Below, piece by piece: positions 63,161 through 64,000 of a DNA stretch of 64,000 bases (the first letter of the stretch is position 1; the number at the start of each line of letters is the position of its first letter). The translations under genes and the position numbers were made by a program. The stretch comes from Caballeronia concitans. GTDB lineage: Bacteria; Pseudomonadota; Gammaproteobacteria; Burkholderiales; Burkholderiaceae. The notes under the pieces are model-generated. The model was given only the letters and a program-made list of their open reading frames with translations. It made no database searches and was not told the origin of the DNA. The DNA lies in assembly GCF_001544615.1 (NCBI RefSeq), contig NZ_FCNV02000005.1:124001-188000 (forward strand), given 5' to 3'.

Positions 63161-64000
63161 ATGCGCATCGACAGGCGGCTACTGGCGCTTGCGTTCGGCG
63201 GCCTGTTCTGGCGAACCTTCGCGCTGATCGCGCTGCTGATCGCGGTCAGCCTCACCGCATGGTTCCAGAGCTTTCGGGTGATCGAGCGCGAGCCGCGCGC
63301 GCAGCGCGTGGCGCTTCAGCTCGTCGCCGTCGTCAAGCTGACGCGCACCGCCCTCCTCTATTCCGATCCCGATCTGCGCCGCGCGCTGCTTCAGGACCTC
63401 GAAAGCAACGAGGGCGTGCGCGTGTATCCGCGCGAGACGACCGACAAATACAAGCTCCAGCCGGACGAATCGCTCAATCGGCTGATCGAGCGGGACGTGC
63501 GCGGACGGCTCGGCAACGACACGATCATCGCGCAGTCGGTGAACGACATTCCCGGCGTGTGGATCAGCTTCAAGATCGACGACGACGATTACTGGGTCGC
63601 GCTCGACCGCGATCAGCTCGATACCGTCACCGGCCTGCAATGGGCCGGCTGGGGCGTGTTCGCGCTGGCGCTGTCGCTGTTCGGCGCGGCGTTCATCACG
63701 AGTCTCGTGAACCGGCCGTTCGCGCGCCTCGCGCTCGCGGCGCGCAAGGTCGGCTCGGGGCAGTCGCCCGAACCGCTGCCCGATCGCGGCATGGGCGTTG
63801 CTGCCGAAACGAATCGAAGTTTCAATCAGATGGTGCAGAACCTCGAGCAGCTGGAGGCGGATCGCGCGCTGATGCTCGCGGGCATTTCACACGATTTGCG
63901 CACGCCGCTCGCGCGCCTGCGGCTGGAAACGGAAATGAGCCCGTCGGACGAAGCGACGAAACTCGCGATGATCGACGACATCGAGCAGATGGACATGATC
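63161..64000 (+). CDS. envZ: EnvZ-type sensor histidine kinase, cut by the window end
   Basis: First 280 codons of a membrane sensor kinase; the ATP-binding domain lies beyond the window. It starts MRIDRRLLALAF. One membrane helix is at about 18-35 and another at about 162-180, enclosing a periplasmic domain of about 125 residues with VRVYPRETTDKYKLQPDESLN. A HAMP-like region (VNRPFARLALAARKVG) follows, then the HisKA box AGISHDLRTPLARLR with His244. It is co-directional with ompR and matches the ompR-envZ pair. No stop occurs before the window ends. Confidence 0.93.
   Translation, partial: MRIDRRLLALAFGGLFWRTFALIALLIAVSLTAWFQSFRVIEREPRAQRVALQLVAVVKLTRTALLYSDPDLRRALLQDLESNEGVRVYPRETTDKYKLQPDESLNRLIERDVRGRLGNDTIIAQSVNDIPGVWISFKIDDDDYWVALDRDQLDTVTGLQWAGWGVFALALSLFGAAFITSLVNRPFARLALAARKVGSGQSPEPLPDRGMGVAAETNRSFNQMVQNLEQLEADRALMLAGISHDLRTPLARLRLETEMSPSDEATKLAMIDDIEQMDMI

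Overview
The window is a GC-rich, densely coded chromosomal segment from a member of the Burkholderiales, most likely Paraburkholderia/Caballeronia or a close relative. The evidence is the protein sequences, the gene orders (tig-clpP-clpX-lon-tRNA-Val-tRNA-Asp-ppiD; ygfZ/mltG-tmk-holB-tatD; purL next to a SurA-like PPIase; ompR-envZ) and an intergenic inverted-repeat element of a type I associate with these genomes. I could run no database search, so the genus is an inference. I support 54 protein genes (the last one cut by the window end), three tRNA genes (Asp-GTC, Val-TAC, Leu-TAG), about a dozen intrinsic terminators and several promoter or operator candidates. I see no rRNA, CRISPR array, integrase, transposase or prophage.

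Layout. 0-6.8 kb: small exported or membrane proteins (three-unit PsiF protein, YSC84-domain lipoprotein, Rap1a-like protein, ankyrin protein), a GT4 glycosyltransferase and trehalose-6-phosphate synthase OtsA. 6.9-12.9 kb: housekeeping genes tatD, a GNAT acetyltransferase, holB, tmk and mltG on the minus strand, divergent from ygfZ and an NRDE-family gene. 12.9-21.1 kb: an HSL-type esterase, an SDR started by TTG, a stand-alone CheB, a 723-base gap filled by a large inverted repeat, and a 1389-residue CheB-CheR-PAS-histidine kinase-receiver fusion. 21.4-26.8 kb: a minus-strand acyl-CoA cluster (ligase, bifunctional enoyl-CoA hydratase/3-hydroxyacyl-CoA dehydrogenase, nicotinamidase, Dabb protein, thioesterase). 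26.9-30.9 kb: selO, msrB, yciB, bolA-like and a SurA/PpiC-type PPIase.

31.0-32.7 kb is the clearest accessory insertion. Two genes with AT-richer codon use sit between the terminator of the PPIase gene and the terminator of purL: a TcmP-type 'three-Cys-motif partner' and a DUF5131 (phage Gp37/Gp68-like) protein with a Cys-X6-Cys-X2-Cys motif. The pair looks like a radical-SAM-like enzyme with a methyltransferase-fold partner. Its function is unknown, and it is my best candidate for an undescribed system.

32.8-43.8 kb: purL, a DadA-like oxidoreductase, bifunctional NAD(P)HX repair enzyme, pgi, and an ABC ATPase/arylesterase pair whose divergent start codons overlap. 43.9-52.8 kb is the proteostasis block (ppiD, two tRNAs, lon, clpX, clpP, tig, all minus strand), cut into units by strong terminators. 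53.3-58.9 kb: glycerate kinase, then a metal-uptake-like operon (DUF2946 protein, TonB-dependent receptor, PepSY membrane protein) with a recognisable promoter and His-rich segments. 59-62 kb: tRNA-Leu, an unknown gene, a squalene/phytoene-synthase-like protein with a degenerate first Asp-rich motif, and a DUF1501 protein with a small secreted partner. 62.4-64 kb: OmpR and the first 280 codons of an EnvZ-type sensor kinase.
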